From assembly GCA_947085325.1 (NCBI GenBank), contig CAMTVY010000015.1, forward strand, positions 9,462 through 73,461: a stretch of 64,000 nucleotides of DNA, in the 5' to 3' direction. This document shows, in pieces, positions 25,844 to 34,839 of this stretch (its first letter is position 1; the number at the start of each line of letters is the position of its first letter). The translations under genes were made by a program, and so were the position numbers. The stretch comes from JAQBXX01 sp947085325. GTDB taxonomy: Bacteria; Pseudomonadota; Gammaproteobacteria; SURF-13. The notes under the pieces were generated by a model. The model made no database searches. It saw only the letters and a program-made list of their open reading frames with translations, and was not told where the DNA came from.

Positions 25844-26374
25844 ATGAAAGTCCTGCTGGTTATTTCCGCCCTGGGCACAGACCGGCCCGGTCTGCTCAAG
25901 GAGCTGGCGCAAGCCTTGATGGAGTGCGGCTGCAGCATTGCCGACAGCCGCATGACGGTGCTGGGGGGCGAGTGTGCCGCCGTGCTGATGGTGACCGGCA
26001 ACTGGAGTGCGGTGGCCAAGGCGGAGGGCGCCCTGCCGGGGTTGCAGGTGCGGCTGGGGCTGGCGATTCACGCGCGCCGCACCGAGGCGCGCGCCAGCGA
26101 GGCGCCGCTGCTGCCGTATGTGGCCGAGATCGTGACCGTGGACCGCCCCGGCATCATCTACCGGCTGGCCGATTTCTTCACCGCGCGCGGTATCAATGTC
26201 GAGGATCTCTACACCAGCGGCTACACCTCGGCCCATTCGGCCACCCCGATGTTTTCCCTGACCATGACGGTCAATATTCCCGCTGAGGTGCACATCGCCG
26301 CCCTGCGCGACGAGTTCATGGGCCTGTGCGAGGAGCTGAATCTGGATGGTGTGCTGGAGCCGTTGAAGCGTTAA
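25844..26374 (+). CDS. Double ACT-domain regulator, GcvR-like
   Basis: The 176-aa protein is built of two ACT domains (about 2-80 and 90-170). The first begins VLLVISALGTDRPGLLKELA and the second VAEIVTVDRPGIIYRLADFF, the ligand-binding DRPG turn being present in both. This is the architecture of GcvR, which antagonises the glycine-cleavage activator GcvA. Next to a bcp gene it matches the common gammaproteobacterial gcvR-bcp pair. The ATG at 25844 is chosen because upstream codons run through the pilA terminator. Confidence 0.85.
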   Translation: MKVLLVISALGTDRPGLLKELAQALMECGCSIADSRMTVLGGECAAVLMVTGNWSAVAKAEGALPGLQVRLGLAIHARRTEARASEAPLLPYVAEIVTVDRPGIIYRLADFFTARGINVEDLYTSGYTSAHSATPMFSLTMTVNIPAEVHIAALRDEFMGLCEELNLDGVLEPLKR

Positions 26375-26408
26375 TGTTATATGAGAACTGGTTGAGGGCC
26401 AGGCATTT

Positions 26409-26450
26409 CACCCCCACCCTAACCTTCCCTCTTGACGGGGGAAGAGGGTT
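26409..26450. repeat. CACCCTAACC-type intergenic palindrome, degenerate copy
   Basis: CACCCTAACC is followed by a CCCTCTT-(8 nt)-AAGAGGG hairpin. It resembles the larger palindrome at 27149-27206; the two flank bcp. There is no T tract, so it is not a canonical terminator. Confidence 0.5.
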
Positions 26451-26473
26451 GAATGGCCAGTGATTAAATGTAA

Positions 26474-26627
26474 AGGAACCTCTGATTAATTCAGAGGTTC
26501 CTGCGGTGCAGGGATGCACCGCCATTTTTCAAACACGCAAGTGTTTGAAAAATTAAGAGAAGCAAAAACCACGTTTTTTGCTTTTCGTCTCTGAAAAACC
26601 CCGGGGATGGGTTTTTCAGAGTTTCCT
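26474..26627 (+). repeat. MITE-like nested-hairpin repeat, family 1, copy B
   Basis: This 154-bp copy is bounded by AGGAA-C/A-CTCTGA inverted ends. Its stem-loops are AGGAACCTCTGA/TCAGAGGTTCCT, GCGGTGCA/TGCACCGC, CAAACAC/GTGTTTG, GCAAAAA/TTTTTGC and CTCTGAAAAACCC/GGGTTTTTCAGAG. Stem differences from copy A are compensated on both arms, which points to selection on, or copying of, folded structure. It ends 32 bp before bcp. Confidence 0.8.
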
Positions 26628-26659
26628 GAATGGATCAGTAACAGCGCACGGAGGGGTCT

Positions 26660-27133
26660 ATGGCTAAGGTAACTATTGGCAAACCCGTGCCGGATTTTGA
26701 GTTGCCCGCGACCGGCGGCCAGCGGGTGTGGCTTTCCGGACTGCAAGGGAAGAACGTCGTGCTCTACTTTTACCCCAAGGACAAAACGCCCGGCTGTACG
26801 CTGGAGGGGCAGAATTTCCGCGACGCTGCAAGGCAGTTTGCCAAACTCAATACGGTGATTCTCGGCGTGTCGCGCGACAGCGTGACGCTGCACGAGTCGT
26901 TCAAGGCGCAGGAGGGTTTTACCTTCGACCTGCTCTCCGATGCGGACGAAAAGGTGTGCAGGCTGTTTGATGTCATCCAGCCCAGGATGATGTACGGCAA
27001 GGAAGTGGTGGGGGTGCAGCGCAGCACCTTCCTGATCGACAAGAGTGGCGTGTTGCGCCAGCAATGGCGCAAGGTGAAGGTGGAGGGCCATGTGGACGAG
27101 GTGCTGGCGGCAGTGCAGGCGCTGGCCGATTAG
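26660..27133 (+). CDS. bcp: Thiol peroxidase of the Bcp/PrxQ family
   Basis: The 157-aa peroxiredoxin reduces hydroperoxides with thioredoxin-like donors. The peroxidatic Cys46 is in YPKDKTPGCTLEGQNFRD. The resolving Cys five residues later in E. coli Bcp is absent; the only other Cys is near residue 100 (DEKVCRLFD), so it is a 1-Cys type or uses an atypical partner. GGAGG precedes the ATG. Confidence 0.93.
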   Translation: MAKVTIGKPVPDFELPATGGQRVWLSGLQGKNVVLYFYPKDKTPGCTLEGQNFRDAARQFAKLNTVILGVSRDSVTLHESFKAQEGFTFDLLSDADEKVCRLFDVIQPRMMYGKEVVGVQRSTFLIDKSGVLRQQWRKVKVEGHVDEVLAAVQALAD

Positions 27134-27148
27134 CGCTATCAAGAGTTT

Positions 27149-27206
27149 CCCTCACCCTAACCCTAACCCTCTCCCGGAGGGAAGAGCGAAGCGAAGGGTG
27201 CGGGGG
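27149..27206. repeat. CACCCTAACC-type intergenic palindrome
   Basis: This is a nested palindrome. The outer arms are CCCTCACCCT and AGGGTGCGGGG; the inner arms are CTCTCCC and GGGAAGAG. It lies between bcp and phoH. Such palindromes are scattered through intergenic DNA of many proteobacteria; here it could act in transcript end formation. Confidence 0.6.
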
Positions 27207-27235
27207 ATATCTTTAGGTATGGACAGTCGGGATTT

Positions 27236-28639
27236 ATGACCAGAAAAGAAATCACCGGCAAGCGGTTGTTTGTGCTCGATACCAATGTATTGATGCACGA
27301 TCCGACCGCGATCTTCCGCTTCCATGAGCACGATGTCTATCTGCCGATGGTGGTGCTGGAGGAGCTGGACGCAGGCAAGAAGGGCCTGTCCGAGGTAGCC
27401 CGCAACGTGCGCCAGGTCAGCCGCTTTCTGGATGACCTGATGCGCAACGCCAGCAAGGAAGAAATCGACAACGGGCTCGCCCTGCCTGCCTACAGTCAGA
27501 CCGCCGGCCCCCGTGGCCGGCTGTTTTTCCAGACCCGCCGCATGCCGCTCGAATTGCACGAGGCGCTGCCCGGCCATCGCCCGGACAATAACATCCTCGG
27601 CACCGTCATCGCGCTGCAACAGGAGCACCGCGACGTTACGGTGATTCTGGTCTCGAAGGATATCAACCTGCGCATCAAGGCCGCGGTGCTCGGCGTGCAT
27701 GCCGAGGACTACTATAACGACCAGGTGCTGGATGACGTCAGTTTGCTGTACCGGGGCTGTACGGAGCTGTCGCCGGATTTCTGGGACAGGCACAGCAAGG
27801 ACATGGCGTCGTGGCAGGAAAGCGGGCGCACGTTTTACAAGCTCAACGGCCCGGAGGTGGAAAACTGGTATCCCAACCAGTTCTTGTCCGGCGCCGGCGA
27901 CAGCGGGTTTGAGGCCATCGTGCGCACGCTGGAGGGCGATGGCGCAACCATCGAGCTGGTGCGCGATTTCCTCAATCCGCGGCATGCGGTGTGGGGCATC
28001 AACGCGCTCAACCGCGAGCAGAATTACGCGCTGAACCTGCTGATGGATGCAGAGGTCGACTTTGTCACCCTGCTCGGCACGGCGGGCGCGGGCAAGACGC
28101 TGCTCACGCTCGCCGCCGGCCTGGAGCAGGTGTTGGACGAAAAGCGCTACAGCGAGATCATCATGACCCGGGTGACGGTGCCGGTGGGCGAAGACATCGG
28201 CTTCCTGCCCGGCACCGAGGAGGAGAAGATGACGCCGTGGATGGGGGCGCTGATGGACAATCTGGAGGTGCTGACCAAGTCCGACGTCGGCGGCGACTGG
28301 GGCCGCGCCGCCACCAACGACCTGCTGCGCAACCGCATCAAGATCCGCTCGCTCAATTTCATGCGCGGGCGCACCTTCCTCAACAAGTTCATTATCCTCG
28401 ACGAGGCGCAGAATCTGAGCGCCAAGCAGATGAAGACGCTGATTACGCGCGCCGGGCCGGGCAGCAAGGTGGTATGCCTCGGCAACGTGGCGCAGATCGA
28501 CACCCCGTATCTCACCGAGACGACCTCGGGTCTGACCTACGTGGTGGATCGGTTCAAGGCCTGGAACCACAGCGGGCACATCACCCTTATGCGCGGCGAG
28601 CGTTCACGCCTTGCAGACTATGCCTCCGAGGCATTGTAG
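27236..28639 (+). CDS. PhoH family PIN-domain ATPase
   Basis: The 467-aa protein fuses an N-terminal PIN nuclease domain (about 10-140; LFVLDTNVLMHDP, with acidic residues of the active site DEL and D near SKDINLRIKA) to a PhoH ATPase domain (about 240-460) with P-loop GTAGAGKTLL and Walker B FIILDEAQN. This PhoH2-like arrangement is associated with RNA unwinding and cleavage in studied homologues. The start is the first ATG after the palindrome. A small membrane-protein gene follows 33 bp downstream. Confidence 0.92.
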   Translation: MTRKEITGKRLFVLDTNVLMHDPTAIFRFHEHDVYLPMVVLEELDAGKKGLSEVARNVRQVSRFLDDLMRNASKEEIDNGLALPAYSQTAGPRGRLFFQTRRMPLELHEALPGHRPDNNILGTVIALQQEHRDVTVILVSKDINLRIKAAVLGVHAEDYYNDQVLDDVSLLYRGCTELSPDFWDRHSKDMASWQESGRTFYKLNGPEVENWYPNQFLSGAGDSGFEAIVRTLEGDGATIELVRDFLNPRHAVWGINALNREQNYALNLLMDAEVDFVTLLGTAGAGKTLLTLAAGLEQVLDEKRYSEIIMTRVTVPVGEDIGFLPGTEEEKMTPWMGALMDNLEVLTKSDVGGDWGRAATNDLLRNRIKIRSLNFMRGRTFLNKFIILDEAQNLSAKQMKTLITRAGPGSKVVCLGNVAQIDTPYLTETTSGLTYVVDRFKAWNHSGHITLMRGERSRLADYASEAL

Positions 28640-28672
28640 AATGCCGTATCACCCAGGACAGGAGTTGCACGC

Positions 28673-28933
28673 ATGAAGAAGGCGCCCTCGCTCGGTTGGT
28701 CGCTGCTGCTGGCCGGTATCGCGCTGGCATGGCTCGGGCTGTTTCTCGCCGATGCGCTTATGCTGCTGCAATCCGCGCTGCTGCATTTTGGCGAACACAT
28801 GCAGATGCTGTGGGCGTATATGGAGCTGTTGCCGCAGCTGCTGGTGGTGATCGGGCTGCTGGCAGTGGCGGCAGCGCTGGTGCTGTTTGTCAGTGAGCAG
28901 CGCCGCCGCAGCACGCCGGGTGAGTGGTACTGA
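28673..28933 (+). CDS. Small two-helix membrane protein
   Basis: The 86-aa protein has two hydrophobic helices (about 8-30 and 54-74) with a positively charged N-terminus (MKK) and a basic C-terminal tail (SEQRRRSTPGEW). The reading frame is clean, starts 33 bp after phoH and has an AGGAG-like ribosome-binding site. I recognise no family. It is probably cotranscribed with phoH. It could be a membrane anchor or an unrelated small protein. Confidence 0.7.
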   Translation: MKKAPSLGWSLLLAGIALAWLGLFLADALMLLQSALLHFGEHMQMLWAYMELLPQLLVVIGLLAVAAALVLFVSEQRRRSTPGEWY

Positions 28934-28957
28934 GGCAAGCCTTTTCCCGGCAGCGCG

Positions 28958-31900
28958 TTACGGCTTGCCTGTAGTACGCCCCTGCATGTAGCCGTAGTAG
29001 AGCAGCGGTATCACCAGCAGTGTCAGCAGGGTCGAGATCAGCACGCCGAACAGCAGCGCGATCGCGAGGCCGTTGAAAATCGGGTCGTCAAGGATAAAGG
29101 CCGCGCCCAGCATGGCCGCAAGGCCGGTAAGCACAATGGGCTTGGCGCGCACTGCGCCCGCGCTGATGACCGCTTCCCCCAGGGCCATGCCTGCCTGCAG
29201 TTTCTGGTTGATGAAATCCACCAGCAGGATTGAGTTGCGCACCATGATGCCGGCGAGCGCGATCATGCCGATCATCGAGGTGGCGCTGAATTGCGCGCCG
29301 AGCAGTGCGTGCCCCGGCAGAATGCCGATCAGCGTCAGCGGGATCGGCGCCATGATGATGAGCGGGATGAGGTAGGAGCGGAACTGCCCGACCACCAGCA
29401 GGTAGATCAATACCATGCCGACGGCGTAGGCAATGCCCATGTCGCGGAAGGTCTCGTAGGTGACCTGCCATTCGCCGTCCCACTTGATGCCGTAACGATG
29501 CACGTCCTGCGGCGCCCGGATGAACGACTGGCTGGGGTTGATGCCGTCCAGGGTGGCGCCGCCTGCCAGGGCCGCGCTGAGGTGAAACATGGCATACAGC
29601 GGGCTGTCGAGCGGGCCGGCCATGTCGCCTGCCACATACGCCACCGGGCGCAGGTCTTTGTGGTAAATCGACTGTTCGCGCCGGGATTCGGTGACGTGGG
29701 TGAAGTTTGACAGGGGCACCAGCGCACCGTCTGCCGCGCGCACGCGCAGGGCCAGCAGGGTGGAGAGCCGGGCCTTGTCGCCCGGGCTGAATTCGAGCCG
29801 GATCGGTACGGCATATTTGGCCTGCGCCGTGTGCAGATAGCTCACGTCTTCGCCGCCGAGTACGGTGGCCAGCGCCGCCACCACGGCCTGCGGCGTCACG
29901 CCGCTGAGTGCCGCCTTCTGCTGATCGACGCGCAGCAGCAGCCTGGGCGCGGGCGCCTCCACGCTGTTGTCCACGTCCACCACGTCCGGGGTGCGCGCAA
30001 ACAGTTGCGTCAGCGCCTCGGCCACACGGGTCTGCCCGGCGTAATCCGGGCCGTACACTTCCGCCACCAGCGGCGCGATGACCGGCGGGCCGGGCGGCAC
30101 CTCGACGATCTTGACGTTGGCGCCGAACCGGTTGCCGATGTCCTGCAACGGCGCACGCACGGCGCGGGCAATGGCGTGGCTCTTGCGCCGGCGCTGCGAT
30201 TTTTCCACCAGGTTGACCTGGATGTCACCGGCATGGGCCGATTGACGCAGGTAATACTGCCGCACCAGGCCGTTGAAGTTGATGGGTGCCGCAGTGCCGG
30301 CATAGGTCTGATAGTCACGCACCTCCACTACCGAGTTGAGATAGGCCCCCAGTTCATCCAGCACCCGCGCGGTGCGCTCGACACTGGTACCCTCGGGCAT
30401 GTCCACCACCACCTGGAATTCGGATTTATTGTCGAACGGCAGCATCTTCATCACCACCAGTTTGGTCGCGACCAGCGCCAGTGAAAACAGAATCAGCAGG
30501 GCAAGCCCGGCCCACAGCCAGCGCCGCCGGGCGTGGCCGCGTGTGGCATCGAGAAAGGGAGACAGAGTGCGCTGAAACAGCGTTTGCAGCCGGGCGGCGA
30601 GACGCGCATCACGCGCCTCGCCATGCGCGTGATGGGTGCCCATGAGTTTCAGGCTGAGCCACGGCGTGAGCGTGAATGCGACTGCGAGTGATATCAGCAT
30701 GCCCAGGCTGGCATTGATCGGGATAGGGCTCATATACGGCCCCATGAGGCCGGAGACGAAGGCCATCGGCAGCAGCGCTGCGATCACGGTGAGGGTGGCG
30801 AGGATGGTCGGCCCGCCTACTTCATCCACCGCGCGGGGTATGGCCTCACGCAGACTCCCGCCCTGCGGCGGGCGCTGTCGATGAATATTTTCGACCACCA
30901 CGATGGCGTCGTCCACCAGTATGCCGATGGAGAAGATGAGCGCAAACAGCGACACGCGGTTGAGCGTGAAGCCCCAGGCCCACGAGGCGAACAGGGTGAG
31001 TGCGAGCGTGACGACAACGGCCACGCCCACGATCACGGCCTCGCGCCAGCCCAGCGCGGCGAGCACCAGCAGCACGACCGAGAGGGTGGCGAGGACGAGC
31101 TTGGTAATGAGCTGCCGCGCCTTGTCGTTTGCGGTGGCGCCATAGTTACGTGTGACGCTGACCTCGACGCCTGCGGGAATGACCACGCCCTTGAGCTGCT
31201 CAACGCGCTTGAGCACCTCGTCGGCAATGGCGACGGCGTTGGTGCCCGCCTGCTTGGCGATGGCCAGCGTGACCGCAGGCGGTGCTGCGTGCGCCCCGGT
31301 GCGATTGCCGAAGCGCACGTACTGTTCCGGTTGTGCGGGCCCGTGGGCAATGTCGGCCACGTCGCGCAGATGCACCGGCGTGTGATTGCTGAGGCCCACC
31401 ACCAGCGCGCCGATGTCGCCGGCGTTGCCGAGGAATTGCCCGCCCTCGACCAGGATTTCCCGGTCGTCCATGACCTGTACCCCGGACGGTTGCGCACTGT
31501 TGGCCGCGCGTAACGCCCGGCGCAGGTCATCCAGCGCAATGTTGAAGCCGGCAAGCCGCACCGGGTCGATGCGTATCTGCACCACTTCCGGGGAGCCGCC
31601 GACCGTATAAATATCGCGCGTGCCGTTTACCCGCTTGAGTTCGGTCTCCAGCGTGTGCGCTATCTTTTGCAACGGGTAAGCCGTGTAGGCCGGGTCTGTG
31701 CTCCACAACGTAAGCGTGACGATGGGCACGTCGTCTATGCCTTTGGGCTTGATGAGCGGTTGCGCCACGCCGAGGTTGGCAGGCAGCCAGTCCTGGTTGG
31801 AGTAGATGGCGTTGTACAGGCGCACGATGGCGCGGGTGCGGTCTTCGCCCACCTTGAATTGCACCGTGAGCACTGCGCGCCCCGGCAACGACTGTGAGGT

Positions 31901-32161
31901 GATGTGCTCCACGCCCTCGATCTCGGACAGCACCTGTTCCGCCGGTGTGCTGATGAGGTTTTCTATTTCGCGTGCGGAGGCGCCGGGGTAGGCAATGAAT
32001 ACGTTGGCGAAGGTGACGTCGATCTGCGGTTCTTCCTCGCGCGGCGTGACCAGCACGGCGAAGACACCCAGCAGCAGCGCCGTGAGCGTCAGCAGCAGCG
32101 TGAGTTCGGAGTCGACAAACCGCTGCGCGATACGGCCCGCCAGACCGAGTTCAGGGGCCAT
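28958..32161 (-). CDS. RND efflux permease
   Basis: This 1067-aa resistance-nodulation-division pump is of full family length. The N-terminal helix is followed by periplasmic subdomains, with TM4 motif GILVDDAIVVVENIHR carrying the proton-relay Asp pair. A second six-helix half (MIGMIALAGIMVRNSILLVDFI) lies near the C-terminus. The opening TPREEEPQIDV is typical of a HAE-1-like subgroup. It overlaps the adaptor gene by 11 nt. No outer-membrane TolC-type gene is adjacent, so it must borrow one. The substrate is unknown. Confidence 0.93.
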   Translation of the reverse strand: MAPELGLAGRIAQRFVDSELTLLLTLTALLLGVFAVLVTPREEEPQIDVTFANVFIAYPGASAREIENLISTPAEQVLSEIEGVEHITSQSLPGRAVLTVQFKVGEDRTRAIVRLYNAIYSNQDWLPANLGVAQPLIKPKGIDDVPIVTLTLWSTDPAYTAYPLQKIAHTLETELKRVNGTRDIYTVGGSPEVVQIRIDPVRLAGFNIALDDLRRALRAANSAQPSGVQVMDDREILVEGGQFLGNAGDIGALVVGLSNHTPVHLRDVADIAHGPAQPEQYVRFGNRTGAHAAPPAVTLAIAKQAGTNAVAIADEVLKRVEQLKGVVIPAGVEVSVTRNYGATANDKARQLITKLVLATLSVVLLVLAALGWREAVIVGVAVVVTLALTLFASWAWGFTLNRVSLFALIFSIGILVDDAIVVVENIHRQRPPQGGSLREAIPRAVDEVGGPTILATLTVIAALLPMAFVSGLMGPYMSPIPINASLGMLISLAVAFTLTPWLSLKLMGTHHAHGEARDARLAARLQTLFQRTLSPFLDATRGHARRRWLWAGLALLILFSLALVATKLVVMKMLPFDNKSEFQVVVDMPEGTSVERTARVLDELGAYLNSVVEVRDYQTYAGTAAPINFNGLVRQYYLRQSAHAGDIQVNLVEKSQRRRKSHAIARAVRAPLQDIGNRFGANVKIVEVPPGPPVIAPLVAEVYGPDYAGQTRVAEALTQLFARTPDVVDVDNSVEAPAPRLLLRVDQQKAALSGVTPQAVVAALATVLGGEDVSYLHTAQAKYAVPIRLEFSPGDKARLSTLLALRVRAADGALVPLSNFTHVTESRREQSIYHKDLRPVAYVAGDMAGPLDSPLYAMFHLSAALAGGATLDGINPSQSFIRAPQDVHRYGIKWDGEWQVTYETFRDMGIAYAVGMVLIYLLVVGQFRSYLIPLIIMAPIPLTLIGILPGHALLGAQFSATSMIGMIALAGIMVRNSILLVDFINQKLQAGMALGEAVISAGAVRAKPIVLTGLAAMLGAAFILDDPIFNGLAIALLFGVLISTLLTLLVIPLLYYGYMQGRTTGKP

Positions 32162-33209
32162 GGGTGCTGCCCTGTTGCTTCAGCCAGGCGCCGGCGCGCA
32201 ACGGATCGAGCGCAATGCGTTCGTTTTCCGCCAGCCCGGCGAGCACCTCGATCAGGTCAGGCTCGGCAGGCAGGCCGGCGCGGATCTGGCGCAGCGCGAC
32301 CCGGCTGTCCGGGCCCACCACATAGACCGCCGTCACCTCGCCGCGCAATACCAGCGCCCGTGCCGGCACCAGCAGGCGGCGCTCGCTGCCGGTGACGAAC
32401 AGCACCTTGGCGAACATGCCGGGATAAACCGACTCGGTGCCGGGGGGCAGCTCGGCGCGCACCTTGTAGACATGGCTGGCGGGGTCGGCGTAAGGCGCGA
32501 AGGTGAGGCGGGTGGCGGTCACGGTTTGCGCCGGGGCATCGAGCTGTACCCGCGCCTGTTGCAGGGTGCGCACCACCGGCATATCGGCCTGCGGCACGCT
32601 GGCCACGGCGCGCAGCGTCTCCAGCGAGTAGCCGCTCATCAAGGGCTGGCCGACGGTCACGGTCTCGCCGGTTGCCACGTGACGCTCTGTTACCACGCCG
32701 CTGTAGGGTGCGCGGATGACCGTGTAGCCCAATTGCTCACCGGCCTGGCTGATGCCGGCCTGTGCTGACGCAACCCGTGCCTGTGCGGATTTCAGGTCGG
32801 CGCTGGCCTTGTCGAAGGCGGCCCTGGGCAGCAGGCGTTTTTCGTAAATCGTGCTGACGCGATCGAACTCCGCCTGCGCCTCCCTCAGGCGGGCCTCTGC
32901 CTCACGCAGGCTGGCCTGCCCGGCGGCGAGCCCGGCACGCTGTTCGGCGTTGCGGATGCGCAGCAGCACGCTGTCACGCGGCACGGCATCGCCTACGTCG
33001 AAATTGATCTCGACCACGCGCCCGTTCACCTGCGCCGACACCGTGGATTGCTGTGTCGCCTCGATCACGGCGTCGAAGGCCTGTTCACGCGGCGCTTCCC
33101 GGTAACTTACTGTCGCGGTTGCAAACGGTAATTCCGCCGCCAGCGCGGCCGGTATCCCCCCCAATACGCCATAACCCAGCAGGGTAGCCAGCCAACAGGA
33201 CGCGCGCAT
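32151..33209 (-). CDS. RND periplasmic adaptor (membrane fusion protein)
   Basis: The 352-aa protein starts with a signal peptide (MRASCWLATLLGYG ... ALAA, about 25 residues). The mature protein has the split lipoyl/barrel-sandwich domain (STVSAQVNGRVVEINFDVGDAV and GYTVIRAPYSGVVTERHV), a helical hairpin (about 85-145) and beta-barrel and membrane-proximal domains. I chose the ATG at 33209 with GGAG 7 nt upstream; the longer open frame is a shadow of the EVE gene. It links the RND pump to an outer-membrane channel. Confidence 0.9.
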   Translation of the reverse strand: MRASCWLATLLGYGVLGGIPAALAAELPFATATVSYREAPREQAFDAVIEATQQSTVSAQVNGRVVEINFDVGDAVPRDSVLLRIRNAEQRAGLAAGQASLREAEARLREAQAEFDRVSTIYEKRLLPRAAFDKASADLKSAQARVASAQAGISQAGEQLGYTVIRAPYSGVVTERHVATGETVTVGQPLMSGYSLETLRAVASVPQADMPVVRTLQQARVQLDAPAQTVTATRLTFAPYADPASHVYKVRAELPPGTESVYPGMFAKVLFVTGSERRLLVPARALVLRGEVTAVYVVGPDSRVALRQIRAGLPAEPDLIEVLAGLAENERIALDPLRAGAWLKQQGSTHGP

Positions 33210-33213
33210 GCAC

Positions 33214-33672
33214 TTACTCCAGTGACAAAATGATCTCCCAGTGCGCCTTCGAGAGCGGCAGGATGGAGAGGCGGTTACCGCGCCGGAGCAGCGCGAGATC
33301 GCGCAGTGCGGGATGCGCCTTGAGTTCGGCGAGGCTGATGAGGCGCTTGAGCTTGCGCGTATAGCGTACATCCACGCGGAACCAGCGCGGGTCGTCGGGC
33401 GTACTTTTCGGGTCATGGTATTTGCTCTCCGGGTTCAGCGCCGTGGTGTCAGGATACCCCGCCCGCACGATTTTCATCACCCCGGCAATGCCGGGTACGG
33501 TACAGTTGGAGTGATAGAAAAAGGCCGGGTCACCCACCTGCATGTCATCGCGCAGCATGTTGCGCGCCTGGTAGTTGCGCACACCGTCCCACGGCTCGGT
33601 CTGTTGCGGACGGCGCTTGAGGTCATCAATGCCAAAGGCATCGGGCTCGGATTTCATCAGCCAGTAGTTCAT
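33214..33672 (-). CDS. EVE domain protein
   Basis: The 152-aa single-domain protein starts with the EVE signature MNYWLMKSEPDAFGIDDL and contains WDGVRNYQARNMLRDDMQVGD and FYHSNCTVPGIAG. EVE is a PUA-related fold that reads modified nucleobases; members are linked to RNA modification and to anti-phage systems. Here the gene is followed after 4 bp by the efflux genes on the same strand, an unexpected coupling. A TATAGT hexamer on minus at 33698-33693 may be its -10. Confidence 0.93.
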   Translation of the reverse strand: MNYWLMKSEPDAFGIDDLKRRPQQTEPWDGVRNYQARNMLRDDMQVGDPAFFYHSNCTVPGIAGVMKIVRAGYPDTTALNPESKYHDPKSTPDDPRWFRVDVRYTRKLKRLISLAELKAHPALRDLALLRRGNRLSILPLSKAHWEIILSLE

Positions 33673-33761
33673 GGGGTGCCCCAGGCTTTCACACTATACT
33701 AGCTGAAAGTCGGCTTGGTGGCTGTCCCCGGATTCCTATACACTTGGCCCGATGAAACGCT

Positions 33762-34754
33762 ATGTCCAGTCAGCGACGACGCATGGATGAGGTGACGCTC
33801 TACCGCATGGCGCGCGCCGTGATCGACACCGAGGCCAAGGCGGTGGCCGCGCTCAGCACGCGCATCGACGCGGATTTCGCCCGTGCCTGCCAGTACCTGC
33901 TCGACTGCGAGGGACGCATCGTGGTCATCGGCATGGGCAAGTCCGGCCACATCGGCAGCAAGATCGCCGCCACGCTGGCCAGCACCGGCAGTCCGGCATT
34001 CTTTGTCCACCCGGGCGAGGCGAGTCATGGCGATCTCGGCATGATTACCGCCAGGGATGTCGTGCTCGCGCTCTCCAATTCGGGTGAAACCGATGAAATT
34101 CTCACCATCGTGCCCCTCATCAAGCGCCTCGGCGTGCCGCTTATCGCGCTTACCGGCAACCCGGGCTCCGCGCTGGCGCGCATGGCCAGCGTGCACATCG
34201 ACGTGAGCGTGGCAGAGGAGGCCTGCCCGCTCGGGCTGGCGCCGACGGCCAGCACCACGGCGGCGCTGGTGATGGGCGATGCGTTGGCAGTATCACTGCT
34301 GGAGACCCGCGGCTTTACCGCAGAGGATTTTGCACGCTCGCACCCCGGTGGGCGTCTGGGGCGGCGTTTGCTGCTGCTGATCGGCGACATCATGCACACT
34401 GATGACCGTATTCCGAAGGTCATGGAGCAGGCACCTCTCAGCGAGGCGCTGATGGAAATGACGCGCAAGGGTCTGGGCATGACCACGGTCGTGGACGCCG
34501 AGGGCCGGTTGCTCGGTATTTTCACCGACGGTGATTTGCGTCGTGCGCTGGACCATGCGATAGACGTGCATACAACCCCTATCACCCAGGTCATGACGCG
34601 CGGCGGCAAGGTCGCACGTGCCGACATGCTGGCCGCCGAGGCATTACAGCTCATGCAAAAGCACAAAATCAACGCGCTGCCGGTAGTCAACGCAGAGCAC
34701 CAGGTGGTCGGCGCCTTCAACCTGCAGGATTTGTTGCGGGCGGGTGTGGTATGA
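33762..34754 (+). CDS. kdsD: D-arabinose 5-phosphate isomerase
   Basis: The 330-aa enzyme converts ribulose 5-phosphate to arabinose 5-phosphate, the first committed step to Kdo. It has a SIS sugar-isomerase domain (about 40-180: VVIGMGKSGHIGSKIAATLASTG with the catalytic Lys, HPGEASHGDLGM) and two CBS repeats (about 210-328). A second in-frame ATG at 33783 is possible. It heads the Kdo/Lpt cluster. Confidence 0.94.
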   Translation: MSSQRRRMDEVTLYRMARAVIDTEAKAVAALSTRIDADFARACQYLLDCEGRIVVIGMGKSGHIGSKIAATLASTGSPAFFVHPGEASHGDLGMITARDVVLALSNSGETDEILTIVPLIKRLGVPLIALTGNPGSALARMASVHIDVSVAEEACPLGLAPTASTTAALVMGDALAVSLLETRGFTAEDFARSHPGGRLGRRLLLLIGDIMHTDDRIPKVMEQAPLSEALMEMTRKGLGMTTVVDAEGRLLGIFTDGDLRRALDHAIDVHTTPITQVMTRGGKVARADMLAAEALQLMQKHKINALPVVNAEHQVVGAFNLQDLLRAGVV

Positions 34755-34765
34755 CTACAGAGGCA

Positions 34766-34833
34766 AGGGAAAAGATAAAAGAGCAAAGATTGAGTCTTTT
34801 CCACTTTTATCTTTTATCTTGTATCTTTTCCCT
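34766..34833 (+). repeat. 25-bp inverted repeat between kdsD and kdsC
   Basis: Two 25-nt arms (AGGGAAAAGATA ... AAAGAT and its complement) match with three mismatches around an 18-nt loop. GTTTTTA follows the right arm, and the kdsC ATG begins 6 nt after it. kdsC has no Shine-Dalgarno. The structure could be an attenuator, a terminator or a transcript-processing site, or merely an intergenic repeat. Confidence 0.75.
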
Positions 34834-34839
34834 GTTTTT

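Noticed and set aside
25662..25847. Small open frame after pilA
   Set aside because: It spans the rho-independent terminator and has no ribosome-binding site.
27152..28579. 475-codon minus-strand open frame opposite phoH
   Set aside because: Antisense shadow; the plus strand carries clear PIN and PhoH motifs.
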